Origin: Streblospio benedicti
Lineage: Eukaryota > Annelida > Polychaeta > Spionida > Spionidae
Reading direction: 5' to 3'
Length of the DNA stretch: 64,000 nucleotides
Assembly: GCA_019095985.1 (NCBI GenBank)
Contig: CM032666.1
Coordinates: 49,110,711-49,174,710 of the forward strand
Every line of letters begins with the position of its first letter. Position 1 is the first letter of the stretch. The notes beneath the pieces are model-generated. The model was not told the origin of the DNA. It did not search any database and saw nothing but the letters and a program-made list of their open reading frames with translations. Below are positions 37,198 to 48,276 of the stretch, in pieces. Position numbers and translations under genes: made by a program.

Positions 37198-40090
37198 TTA
37201 TTCGTGTTTATTTTCTTGAAAATTATTTTGATCAACCCAAATGTTATAGTGCACATGAAACCTTCAAGGATTCTGTTGATATGTTAATGAACAGGTCTTT
37301 CTGTTGATTAGGCCGGCAACATTCACCTTTCACAGGTGTAATGCTCGCGATGAACGGAATGGCTGTAGGCTAAAATGTTTACCATTGTCTTAGAAAGTAT
37401 TATGCCACTATAAAGATTTCTGCATTATACGTGCATCTGATGAAATACAAATACAGTAAAATCTCCGTATAACCTGGTATATACTGTATATGGTGAGAGT
37501 GGTGAAACATGTTCCCATTACTGAGGTTGTCCCTATTTTTTGTGAAACATTTACAGGAACATCATATAGAAACACAACAGCTAAGGAACCCGTGTTACGA
37601 GGTATATCTCATCGAACACGAGGTTTCACTGAATATTATATTATGCCGTGCTTATAAATTACTTATCAAGAGAGGGGTGATTCTTTTTGCGTACAAACAA
37701 TTAATGCCCACCCCACCCCAACGCATAATTTCCCCAACACCACTTTAGCAAAGGTTGAATTATTTAGTTAATAGAATAATTGTAGTGTGGTTGGTTATGA
37801 TTATGATTCTCCCGAAATATCAATGTCTTGATGAATTCATTTTTTGAATTAATGTATTTTGGATATACATGTGCATATACGTGATATATGGAATGTGAAA
37901 AACTATAGATGTTTGTGTTCATAACGGAAACGCCTTCATCACTTGCTCGGATCAGGGCATATCGCCCATGTTATTTGCTGTGAAAGCCACAGTACAACAT
38001 AACACAAATACTGTATAACAATGATACTCACTGCATGATATATTTGTAGCTGGTAAGTGGATTTTTGTTAAGCTTTGCTTATTTAAAAGAATATAAGTTT
38101 TGTACATATAGAAGCTAGGCCTTTATAATATTGTGGGATCCTTGAAAAAACATGGGCCCCAGCATCATGGGAGCGTGGGAGGGGTGTTCGGTAGGTATAC
38201 GGCGGCTCCATGTGTACTGTTATGACTAACAAACGCTATACCACACAAATTAAATACTACTATCATATTAAAGAGTAACTAATAAGCACATAAACCATGG
38301 TAGGCAGGGCATCCTTTTTATGCTCTAGTATTTTATCACTTCACATTATTGAAATCAGCTGGCACAGTCCTATAGGTATGCAATTTAATATAATTAAATA
38401 TTTCCACCAATATTCTAAAGTTTCATTCTGCAGCAAGTTAATCAGGAAATTGTTTTTGATGCTCTGGCTCCCAGGTCTCTGTGCGTATCAGATACCCTTT
38501 TGCATAATAGTTGTATGGTATAGTATTTGTAAATCATAGTAGTATACACACCACAAACCACTCGATCCCATGATCCAGCGGGCCATGGGAATTTGGGAGA
38601 GGCATAATTTTTTTCAAAGAGAATTGAGGGGTGCAACCAATGTTTTACAAAAATTGATAAAAATCCTCCACCCACACTTATAATCTCTGAATGGCCCATT
38701 ATGACATACACTACTGTCACGTATAAGGACCACAGGAATTACATGTGTATATTCTTACTGCTTATGTAAGAACAACATGATGAGAAGGTCATTCTCCTTA
38801 TATATTATGCTGAATGCTGCCTGCATAAATTATTGTGTCTGACGACCTTATAAACCCCAAACACGTACACCACATTTGAGAGCAACATAATCTCAACTCA
38901 GAAATGAATCTCTACATACAGAAATGCTTCACACTATACAGATTTACTGCAAATTTTACTTCTACACAACCCACATATATGCAGTACAATACCTCCCTAT
39001 TTTAAACCAGTCTTGTCCATTATGTGCTCGAGTGCCTAATGGATAAAACTAGTTTAAAATATAGATGTATACTGCTGCATGTGTGTGGATTGTATATGGG
39101 TAGATTGACACAGAATCTGTACAATGTGAAGACATGATGATAAGGTATGCAGTTTTCCCCCATTGCTCTGGGGGTGCATTGTGCTCAGACATGGTGTGAA
39201 TGTTTGTGTTATGCAGGTGGTCAAACACACAAATTTCTGGAGTCCAAATTGGGCATAGTATATATAGACGGCCATGTATGATGGGCAATTTGCTCACTCC
39301 AGATGCCTTGGTGGCAAAGTTGTCCCCGACAGTGTCAGAAACAATTCATTGAAGATGGAGTTTAAACACGCGATTTTCTCGTAAATCGCGTGTTTAAACC
39401 CCATCTTCAATGACTTGTTTCTGACACTGTCGATTTTCTTGTAAATTGCGTAATATGCTGAAATTCGGAAAATATGGGAAATGCTGCGAAATTCGGTAAA
39501 TACGATGGTACATCCCATAAATATTGACAATTCGGTACATGCAATTAGAAATTTCAGTAATTACGCGTAATATGTATGATTTCCAGAAACGAAAAATACG
39601 GTAATACTTTTACGGAAATAACTGTGGTCCTTATACGGTGACAGTACTGTAATATACATTCAATTCGAAGGGAGCATTTATTAATTAAATCTTCATTTGT
39701 TAATATGAATTTAGCTACAGCTTGTGAGAGACAGGGAATTTCAGCTAATTCCAAAGACATTCTCATCAAATGTTCAAGACTATTTACATGTAAAGTCATG
39801 TATATATCTAATAAAAACCTACTATTTATACACCCTCACTTAAGAAGACAGTCTTATGAGTTGCTACACAAAATTTTCAACTACATAATGCATGATTGGG
39901 AAAAAATACAACAGTCGATTATAAAATGGAAAAAAAAATCATGACCCCCACCACTCTCAAATCATATGTAGCGTTTGAAAAAAAATGACCCACCCTGAAA
40001 TTTAATACACCCTCAAAATTAAAGAATGCTCTTTAATTAGTGTGGATATTTAAAGGGAACACAAAATCAACAATATTGTTCTATTTCCAG
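37198..40090. other. Gene-free spacer with a large palindrome
   Basis: No supported exons. Apart from the palindrome at 39327-39432 and degenerate AAATTCGGTAAATA-like motifs at about 39460-39610, it is AT-rich single-copy-looking DNA. The end of the stretch may hold a 5' exon of the ankyrin gene that I could not identify. Confidence 0.5.
39327..39432. repeat. Palindrome: 50-bp arms, 6-nt loop
   Basis: 39327-39376 and 39383-39432 are reverse complements at 48 of 50 positions, with TCTCGT between them. The arms start CGACAGTGTCAGAAACAA and end at the loop with AAACACGCGATTT. A degenerate echo of the loop region (CGATTTTCTTGTAAATTGCG) follows at 39431-39450. It would form a strong hairpin in DNA or RNA. 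Confidence 0.92.
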
Positions 40091-40121
40091 GTATGAAGGT
40101 GCAGTCTGCTCAACCATCAAA

Positions 40122-42446
40122 ATGTACAGGAGAAACAAAAATATTTACAATACAGAATTCCATGATCTTCTTTCTCAAGTTCAACAGTTATGCGAACGGA
40201 TAAAGGAAACAGATGAAAATGAAAAGAATGATGCTCTTGAAAAACTTCAACAACTAGATTTTAGTAGAGTATTTTGGAGACTGAACAAGATCACCCAACA
40301 GCGCCATTCGCAGGTCAACAAGCATTTTCTCCTCCAACAAGGAATCTTGACTGCAAATGAGGGAGTTGTCAAATTCCTCATTGACAATATTCCTAAACTA
40401 GATTTGAATTTTGGAAATGTTAACCTACCATTACATCTTTCTTGCTATTATGGCTTCTTCAGTATAGTGCTGCTACTTCTGAAGAAAGGTGTAAATGTGA
40501 AAAAGAAGAGTAGTTTGAATATCAATGGTGAAACAGTTGAGAAAAACTTTCACGCGTTTGGAAGTAGGAATATTTTCACTGTAGAAGAGTGTGCACTATT
40601 AAATGATCATGAGAAGGTTTTTGAACTTATTATATCACATACACATAGAGATGATAGGGATTTAGCCCATCTTGCCTGCTGCTTTAATTCAGCTAAATGT
40701 CTTCAGTCTATCATAAACAAATTCCCAGAGTGCATCAGCAAAAGATGCCATACATTTCAGAATGAATCTGCTTTAACTGTCGCCTTACAGTGTAGTGATC
40801 CACAGGTTATTGAAATACTTGATATTGCAAAGGCAGATTTAGGAGAAGCTCCTGGAAAAGTGCTCGCTAAGCTGTACAAATCAAAGAGCATTAATGTAAT
40901 ACAGCAATGGCCATATGCAACTGAATATCTTATCAACAGAGATAGAGCGTCTATCAAGTCTCATGTTGGAGTGAATGACAATACACTTTTGCATAACATA
41001 TTTCAAGAGTTGGAATTCTGGCTGACAGCAATGCACTATTCTGACACAGAAAAAGTGATCTCCGTATTGAAAATCACCAATGTGTGCGTTAAACTCCTCT
41101 GTGAGGCTAAAATTGATGTTCACAGGAAGAATAGATTTAACCAGTTGCCTTTAGATCTCATTTTGCACATGATCAGGCTTTATACAAATGCCTTTCAACT
41201 CAACATTGACAGGTATGAATCGAGACAAGAATTGAGACATATTGCTCTGTTTGTGATGAAAGTTTTTAATGAGATGTGTACTCATCTCATTACACATCGT
41301 GACCCCCAGGGATTACTTTGTTGTCATATGGCATTATCGCTATCACCAATAAAAACTCTGTTATTTGCTTATAATATAACTCCATGGAGTGATTTGAGGA
41401 TAGAGATTCTTAAACTGTTGAAGCTATTCATTAGTAGCAAGGTGGTGGAACTGACCAAAGATCATGAGCAAACGGCATTGCTTGAGATCTTTAGAAAAAG
41501 TATGGTAGATTATCATGAATATTGTGATATTATTACTCCACATTTATGTGATATCATTACTACTGTGACTAAATCTGATGTAACATGGGACCAAATCTTT
41601 CTTGCTTCTGGACACCAGAGTTCTACAGGAAACAGTTTACTTAAAATTGGTGCAAGTTCTATGGGTGCTATTCTATACTACTTGAATATTTCACAAAATG
41701 ATGCATTCCATAATGTGTTAGAGCTGATTATAAGTGGTACAGGAAATATTATCAACTCAATCTTTGATATATCAAACAATAATATGCTTCTTCAACGAGA
41801 ACTCCTGATTCATGTTGTTAAATTCAGCCAGTCCATCCACCAAAATTATGACGGAATATTTGATATGTACTGCTCAAGATTCGCATGTATTGTGACATAT
41901 CTAAAAGAACCACACTGTAGCCATCTTGTGCGATATCTGTTATATCACACAGAATGCCATGAAATTGATGATGCAATTTCTACTCCTTGTGACAGGTATA
42001 TGTGATTGCATTATATTTAGAGCTATGACTAAGAAACCCAAAATATTCTTTAGTGATATTGTAATCACAAATTTGCCTTAGAAAAGACTAGAAAAAATGA
42101 CCAAAGAGTAATGCCATTTGTTCTCATATTATTCTATCCTATCATTTTAGTTTTTTTTTTTCACGTATAGATAATTAAACTGTATTCAATTATTTCATTA
42201 TAAAAGTTTCTTGGTCAAACTATGTGTCTATACATGTATGTGAAATTAATTTAATAATACTTTCTGTGTTTCAGACATAGAGAACTTCACGATTGGCTTA
42301 ACAAATGTCTCCTGGAACCAAAAGAATTAAAAGTGCAAGTCAAATTGGCCATATTATCTCAACTCAATTGGAACATGGTAAAAGCTAAAGAGCTTCCTTT
42401 ACCTGTGCCCTTAGTGAGCTATATTATTGGAGCTTCACTTGAGTAA
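40122..42446 (+). CDS. Ankyrin-repeat protein with C-terminal SOCS box (ASB-like)
   Basis: Exon 40122-41995 joins 42275-42446 in phase to give 681 residues. The N-terminal part is helical and charged. Ankyrin-like helices are visible around VKFLIDNIPKLDLNFGNVNL and PLHLSCYYGFFSIVLLLLKK, with more diverged ones after (LAHLACCFNSAKCLQSIINK). The second exon encodes a SOCS-box-like end, with hydrophobic helices and KELPLPVPLVSYI, matching the LPLP-x2-L-x-x-YL end of that motif. SOCS boxes bind elongin B/C and cullin 5, so the protein is probably a substrate adaptor of an E3 ubiquitin ligase. The frame stays open upstream to an acceptor (TTTCCAG) at 40090, so a 5' exon may add residues. Most of the protein sits in one 1.9-kb exon. 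Confidence 0.8.
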
Positions 42447-42746
42447 CATTTCTAGAAATGAGTGATCATTCAAATGAAATCCCGGGGCATGGGTACCAGT
42501 AAACCAGGAATGACCTGGAGTTTGTCATGGGGCTGGAAACATTTAAATTTTATGAAAATTAGTCATTATCTTGAAAATGTCAAAAATGGTTTATTTTTTA
42601 TTTTTTTGTAATTCCTGTTGAACTAGACATTACTTTCAAATGACATGAAGTCCATTTTTGGCACTCTGTCAATTAAAGTGTGCCTTCAGGAAGCCATTTT
42701 TTATTTTATTTTTTGCATTTTGTACAATAGTTTCAATATTGCTTAG

Positions 42747-42856
42747 ATACCACAGAGTAGTGTGCAGCCTGCTAGCAAACCTACCACCAGACCCAACCGA
42801 ACCTACGACTTTCGGGTCACGAGTCCAACTCCCTAACCATTCGGCCACGAAAGCAC
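42747..42856 (-). mobile_element. tRNA-derived SINE, internally deleted (family A)
   Basis: On the minus strand: TGGCCGAATGGTTAGGGAGT (A-box region), then GTGACCCGAAAGTCGTAGGT, then GGTCTGGTGGTAGG and the end CACACTACTCTGTGGTAT. It matches the copy at 46118-46248 almost base for byte outside a short deletion that removes part of the B box and an 18-bp piece of the body. Confidence 0.8.
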
Positions 42857-43065
42857 AATGTCTTCAAACTTCTACAATGAATTCATATTTAGTGAAAATT
42901 ATCTGTGTTCAGTTTTGGCAAGTTGTTAATGAAATTGACATGCTGTGCCAGTACTTTTGATACTATGCCATTCCAGCTTTTTAAAATGTTATTTTTTTTA
43001 TATTTTCTTTATCATTTTGAATAGAATTATCCGTGGTTCATTTACTATATCTAGCCAATCTTCAT

Positions 43066-43219
43066 AGGCAGATCCAGGGGTGGGGGAGCCGGGGCGCGCG
43101 CCCCCCTTTCCCACCAAAATACTTCATTTTCAATTGCTAGGGTTTTCATGAAATCGCTAAGTGCACCCCCCTTTTCCTTAAGTGCACAACCCCCCCTTTC
43201 CAAAGACCTGGATCTGCCT
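43066..43219. mobile_element. MITE with 13-bp terminal inverted repeats and GC-rich palindromic core
   Basis: AGGCAGATCCAGG at 43066-43078 is the exact reverse complement of CCTGGATCTGCCT at 43207-43219. The interior has CGGGGCGCGCGCCCCCC and a second CCCCCTTTCC. Related right ends (GAAAAGCTGGATCTGCC; GAAAACCGGAATCTGCC) appear near 34750 and 55605, so a dispersed family exists. No coding capacity. Confidence 0.65.
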
Positions 43220-44965
43220 CTGAAGCTTTACACATTTATTCGACTAAGAGACACAGAAGGTCAATTGAATGGCATTTTGAATAATCAAATTCATTGTGTA
43301 CTTTACAAAATGATACTTATCTCAATGATAAATGCCAATTATATTTATGTTTTGTGGTGTGTTATCAATGTAGTCATAATAAAGGCAGCAAGCCATAACA
43401 CCAGATAACTTGTCAATTTTTTACTTAATTATGATGCATGCAGATTTGGACATTCATCGTTAGATATAATTAGAACTACTCTGATTATGTTATAGACAAG
43501 TCACGTGATATATTAATGCATATTTTACTTGTCACCATATTTATTCAGAAGATTATTTGAATACTTACACGTTTAAGAATGTATTCAATAGAAGGTATTA
43601 AACTATCTTAAGAGCCACTTTCTTTTCTCAGTCATATATAAAAAGGAAATAAATGGCTATGATATAGATGTCAAACAAAGAAACATCTTTCCAATAAATT
43701 CAAAATGACAACCTGTAAATAAGACTTGTAGCATTTAACGCCTCTGTAATTATCTACCATCGTGACTATAGAAAATTACTATGAAGGCGAACGAAGACTC
43801 TTCAAGGGAAGTTTGGTGTTACATTTATATTTATGTGTTATGGTCTATAAGATCCCATTTAATGTATTCACGATTCGCAGCCTACCAGAAAGTCGCTATT
43901 AACGATCACACAAGCGGTTAAATGACACGACGACGACAGATAATTTGAGGTGAAGGTATTCAGTATCGGTGTGTTTTTATTTACCACAGTTCACATTTGG
44001 TAAATGAGCAAATAAGGATGTGTATTTTGGTAAACAGTTTTAGATAGTTCCTACTTTGTGAAATATCCAATGACTTATCTGCTTTGCCAATTTGGTAATT
44101 TTCATGGACTACGTAGTATGAACATCTTGGTTAAAAACATACAAGCACAAGAGAAGTAATAAACTGTATGTGTTATGTGTTATATATCTGGATTATATCC
44201 TACTTCATAGCATTATAGTAAAGCTTAAGAACAACTTTCACAAAACGTAGGTTTTTTCATGGTTTAGATGTTCAGACTCTCTATAAACTGATATCTTATC
44301 AGTATTAAAGTGAAAGGTTGTGACAAATATTCCACATCCAATGACATAAAGCTAAAGGGAAATAAATGTTATACAACTAAAATATCGAATGAAAAAAGAA
44401 TCGTGAAGGAAATCATTTGATAAGTTAAAGAGTCTAACTAAATGGATATTTTGAAATTAACCACCACCCTGCCAATTACAACAGAAAATAAGAAATTATA
44501 ATATCAACCGGAAAGAACAGGTGTTTTCCTCTTTAAGAACTGCTGGTAAGTTGTTGGAACAGATATCATTTTGATTATGTACATTAATGAATGCAATTAA
44601 CAATAAATATAATTAGTAATTTATATACAGTATATAGCTAGCGGTATAACAAGCTATACAAGTACAATTTATTCAGATTACTTAACATTCTGAACAAGTA
44701 TAAAATTTGGATGGGATGATGTGTAAGTGTCATGATTGTTACCACGATATATTTACAGATAGTTTCTCCCCTTTTCCAATATGCAACCATATGCTTTGTT
44801 TATCTTTACAATTCATATTAATTTGATGATTCAGGGTTTGTACCTTAGGAGGTTGCAGCCGCTACCGTTCATTGACATGAACGAAAAGGGGCCAAGTCCA
44901 TTGCTGTGCTACACATAGAATAATGTTTATATGAACCGGCATGGGAAGTCATACATGACAACAAA

Positions 44966-47737
44966 ATGGATGGCATTCAGGTAACGTAGCCTTTGATTTA
45001 TTAGAATGGTTTCACGAATGTAAATAGTAACAACTTGTAAACTTTATTACTGAATATTATATGGCAGATGCTATCCATTTTTTGGTGATAGTGGTACTTA
45101 TCCCCCTCACCCATGGACACCAGTTTTAATCAACTTATTTTAGTTTTGATTTTTTTATTATTGGTATGAAATTATAAATAGTCTAACTAATAAAAATAAT
45201 ATACGTATGTTTATAGTTACAATGGTACTTATTATGTTTATTTCACTTGTAAGAACTACGGATTTGAGATGGATGATGTTCATCGACGCAGCGTCCATGA
45301 AGACTCCAACAATAACTCTCTGGGCCAAACGTCTAACGTAGGCAGCAGGGATCATTACAGGTTGTACACGTGGCCGTTACTTGTTTTAAGCAAACATAGG
45401 TGCAGAATTTAAGTTTTCAATTACAAATGGGATCTCTTCTTCTTGAAAATTATCCTAACACTCAGAGATGAGTGTGATTAGGATGACGTTGCGTTGCACA
45501 GCTACTACACGGCACAATGTACAGTTATTGAGTGGATTTTATGCTACTTTAAAATATGTCCAGTATTGGGCTAGTAACTATGTCACAATTTAGTGTAAAT
45601 TCTAATCTTTGTGTCAGGGGGAAGAATAATTGTTTGTAGTTGTCTGTATGTAATTTGGGTATTCTAAGTCGTAGTAATATTTGACAATTCTCGTTCTGCA
45701 GTTGAATCTGACTCTAATCAATTTATGAATGTACCTATATCAGTCTAGTAAATGTAAATGTGGTGCCTGATATAAAAATACCAGTATGGCAGACACAGTG
45801 TCGCCAAACCCCGTGTCTTGTCAATGTAATAAAAATATATCTTCTCTATATAAGCTCAATACAGATGGTCCAATCTATGAATGTTTTTAGTTCTATATCA
45901 TGCCATCATTACTATTATAAATGTAAATGTGGTGGATAATAGTCCTGATCCCAGTCTGGCTCTCATGACTACAATTTACACCAGGTCATTGGCGCACTTA
46001 TTGATCATAATTTGATCACTTATCGATCGGCAGCACATTCAGCGCACAATGCTTATCACTCACACAATCACTCACTCACTCTTTGGACCCAATGACCTGT
46101 ACCTATTTAACTTATAGATACCACAGAGTAGTGTGCAACCTGCTAGGGGTAGGTTTGCTCAAAACCTACCACCAGACCCGACCGGGAATCGAACCTACGA
46201 CCTTCGTGTCACGAGTCCAACTCCCTAACCATTCGGCCACGGAAGCACACCAAATTATTGTTATATGTTTTTGATAAAATTGAAATTTAATTCAAATTTA
46301 ATTACTTTGATGTAATGTTTCATATAGGCATGTCAGAAGTATGACGTTTATGTTTAATCGAGCTAATGGGATTTATACGTTTCCAGGACATGTTATATTT
46401 CAAGTAAAAATGAGTTAGCGATATTGAACCATACCACGAGTTCCCCCAATTACCACTATAACAATCTCGACATCAATGCCCGCATATACAATATGTAGCT
46501 CCAAAAGTTAGAATTTCACGATGGGTATCCTCATCAATGGCCAGACATTATGAAACTATCGCAGGTTGGCTGGGAATGGTTTAACAGGTACACTGGCATA
46601 ATTTCATACAAACACATTTGATACTTTTGATATAATACCCTGTTAAAGGATTGTGGATGTGTTGTGTTTTGTGAAAACTAAAATATGCTTATATTATATA
46701 TTCTTTCATAATAGGACCACGGAGCTGGAGAACATCACAGTCCATGAGATGAACCGGCGACTTTACCAAAACGGAGCCACCTCTCATCATATCACGACCA
46801 TGCCAGAAGCCAACACCTTAACCCACAAAGGCCGTCCTACGTGTCACATTTCCAAACACAAATCCCAGTGTCATTCTGCACCAGGGTCTAAGAGAAGAAA
46901 GAAGCAACACACAAACACACAAACCACAGTTATATTAACAGAACCATTAATAAACAACAATTCTATATTAACACTAGAATCTGTGATACCTTTTCCGCCT
47001 CTTAAAGCACATGAACTTGCTGTTCTCGCAATGCCAGTGAGGTACCAGAGAATGGACTCTGCTGGAACGAGCACGAGTCTAGATGGAAGGACGGTGCATC
47101 ACCAGGATGAGTCAGCGAAACGCTTGCCAAACTCGAATTGGTTTACCCCACGGATTATCATACTGTTCATCACCCTCGGAATACTAGTCATTTCCTTGGT
47201 TGTCATCGTGCCGACGGTGTGGGTCTTGGGTAAATTACTGATTTTGTTTTCCTTTTCTCTTCTTATTAATCAAAACATTTTGTGTGGGATACGTTCTCAA
47301 AATTGGGAAAAGAGTAAATAATCAAGCCCGATTGGTTTACAGAAAATACGTTTTGCATCAAGTCACTTAGCGGGTGGTGTGGTGTGGATTGCCATTTGTC
47401 ACAGCTCAAAACATTTGGGTTTTAAAAAACACAGAGGGTGATGGCGGGGGAGCCTGTAACTATTGAACAAAGTTTTATGGTGGCTCAAAGCAATGCCATA
47501 ATGGTTACATCTTCATACTTCTGAACCATGATAAATGATATCCCCCTTATTAATAAGCAGCGTTATCATGTAAAAAAGAAAAAAGAAAGAAAAGCAAATA
47601 ATGTAAAATATAACTAATTAATTCTGACTTGCTCTTCCTTTGCAGTTGTTAATAAAAACAGAGGGTCTTCTTCCACGCATCATCCCGCGTTAGTGTCCAC
47701 CGTTTCTCCAGAGTTTGCTGAAACAACGCACGCGTGA
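44966..47737 (+). CDS. Single-pass membrane protein, unrecognised family, four exons
   Basis: Exons 44966-44980 (a 15-nt exon, MDGIQ), 45254-45360, 46715-47229 and 47646-47737 join in phase (729 nt, 242 residues). Residues 1 to about 187 are hydrophilic, rich in Ser/Thr/His/Asn with a basic patch KRRKKQH. One strong hydrophobic helix follows (IIILFITLGILVISLVVIVP), then a short tail rich in Ser/Thr (GSSSTHHPALVSTVSPEF). No signal peptide is seen, so the protein is probably anchored by this helix, though the orientation is unclear. The donor of exon 2 (GTTGTA) is weak. The phase agreement over three junctions is the main support. I do not recognise a homologue. Confidence 0.6.
45787..45812 (+). 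repeat. SINE family-B fragment
   Basis: ATGGCAGACACAGTGTCGCC and the next few bases match the body of the SINE at 15379-15831. No tRNA head or tail is attached. It lies in an intron of the single-pass membrane protein gene. Confidence 0.6.
46118..46248 (-). mobile_element. tRNA-derived SINE, best copy (family A)
   Basis: On the minus strand the head reads GCTTCCGTGGCCGAATGGTT (A box) and, after tRNA-like spacing, GGTCGTAGGTTCGATTCCC (B box). The body is GGTCGGGTCTGGTGGTAGGT and the end ACACTACTCTGTGGTAT. It lies antisense in an intron of the membrane protein gene. Confidence 0.85.
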
Positions 47738-48276
47738 ATTTAGGAGTATATAATAGGAAATACAGGACAGATAGTTGCTATGTTATTTATGCTAGCTTTA
47801 TGAACATTGCTATTTGGTAAAAAGAATGGAATGGTAATTGGTGGACTGTGGACTACAAGGGAGCGTTTATGTACAATATCATTATATACTTACCAGCACT
47901 AACACTAGTCTGAAGTCTGTATTTTGCCAACACACCACTAACTGTAGTAGGTGGCTCCTCAATGCATTCTCATCAACAATGTCACATCGAGGAATCTTCT
48001 AGTGTTGATGGCATGGCATGACTTAAAAGGTATACTTACTTGTATGTCGTGTATCAGATGCATCCATTGTGAAGTAGACATCCTCTTGTCATACACCTAG
48101 AGATGTCAGAAAAAGAAAAGCTCACTATCTATCTTGCCATACTTGCCACATTTGCATATTGTGCCTAATTGCAGTCTGTGATTGGACAATTTCGAAAATA
48201 TTGCTGGCAAGTTTCCTCAAATGAAAAATGTCTATTATATTATGAGTTGGCTGATAGCGGCGGCCCTCACGCAATC
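47738..48276. other. Probable 3' UTR and spacer
   Basis: Follows the stop codon of the + strand membrane protein gene. No AATAAA is close and I see no other feature. Confidence 0.4.

Larger units (their letters stand above)
42447..44965. other. Spacer with one SINE and one MITE
   Basis: It contains a truncated family-A SINE (42747-42856) and a 13-bp-TIR MITE (43066-43219). The rest, 43.2-44.9 kb, is AT-rich with no visible coding exon. Confidence 0.5.

Noticed and set aside
39705-39944. 79-residue frame upstream of the ankyrin gene, considered as its 5' exon
   Set aside because: No convincing donor in the right phase and composition unlike the ankyrin exon. It ends in a poly-lysine run from an A-rich tract.
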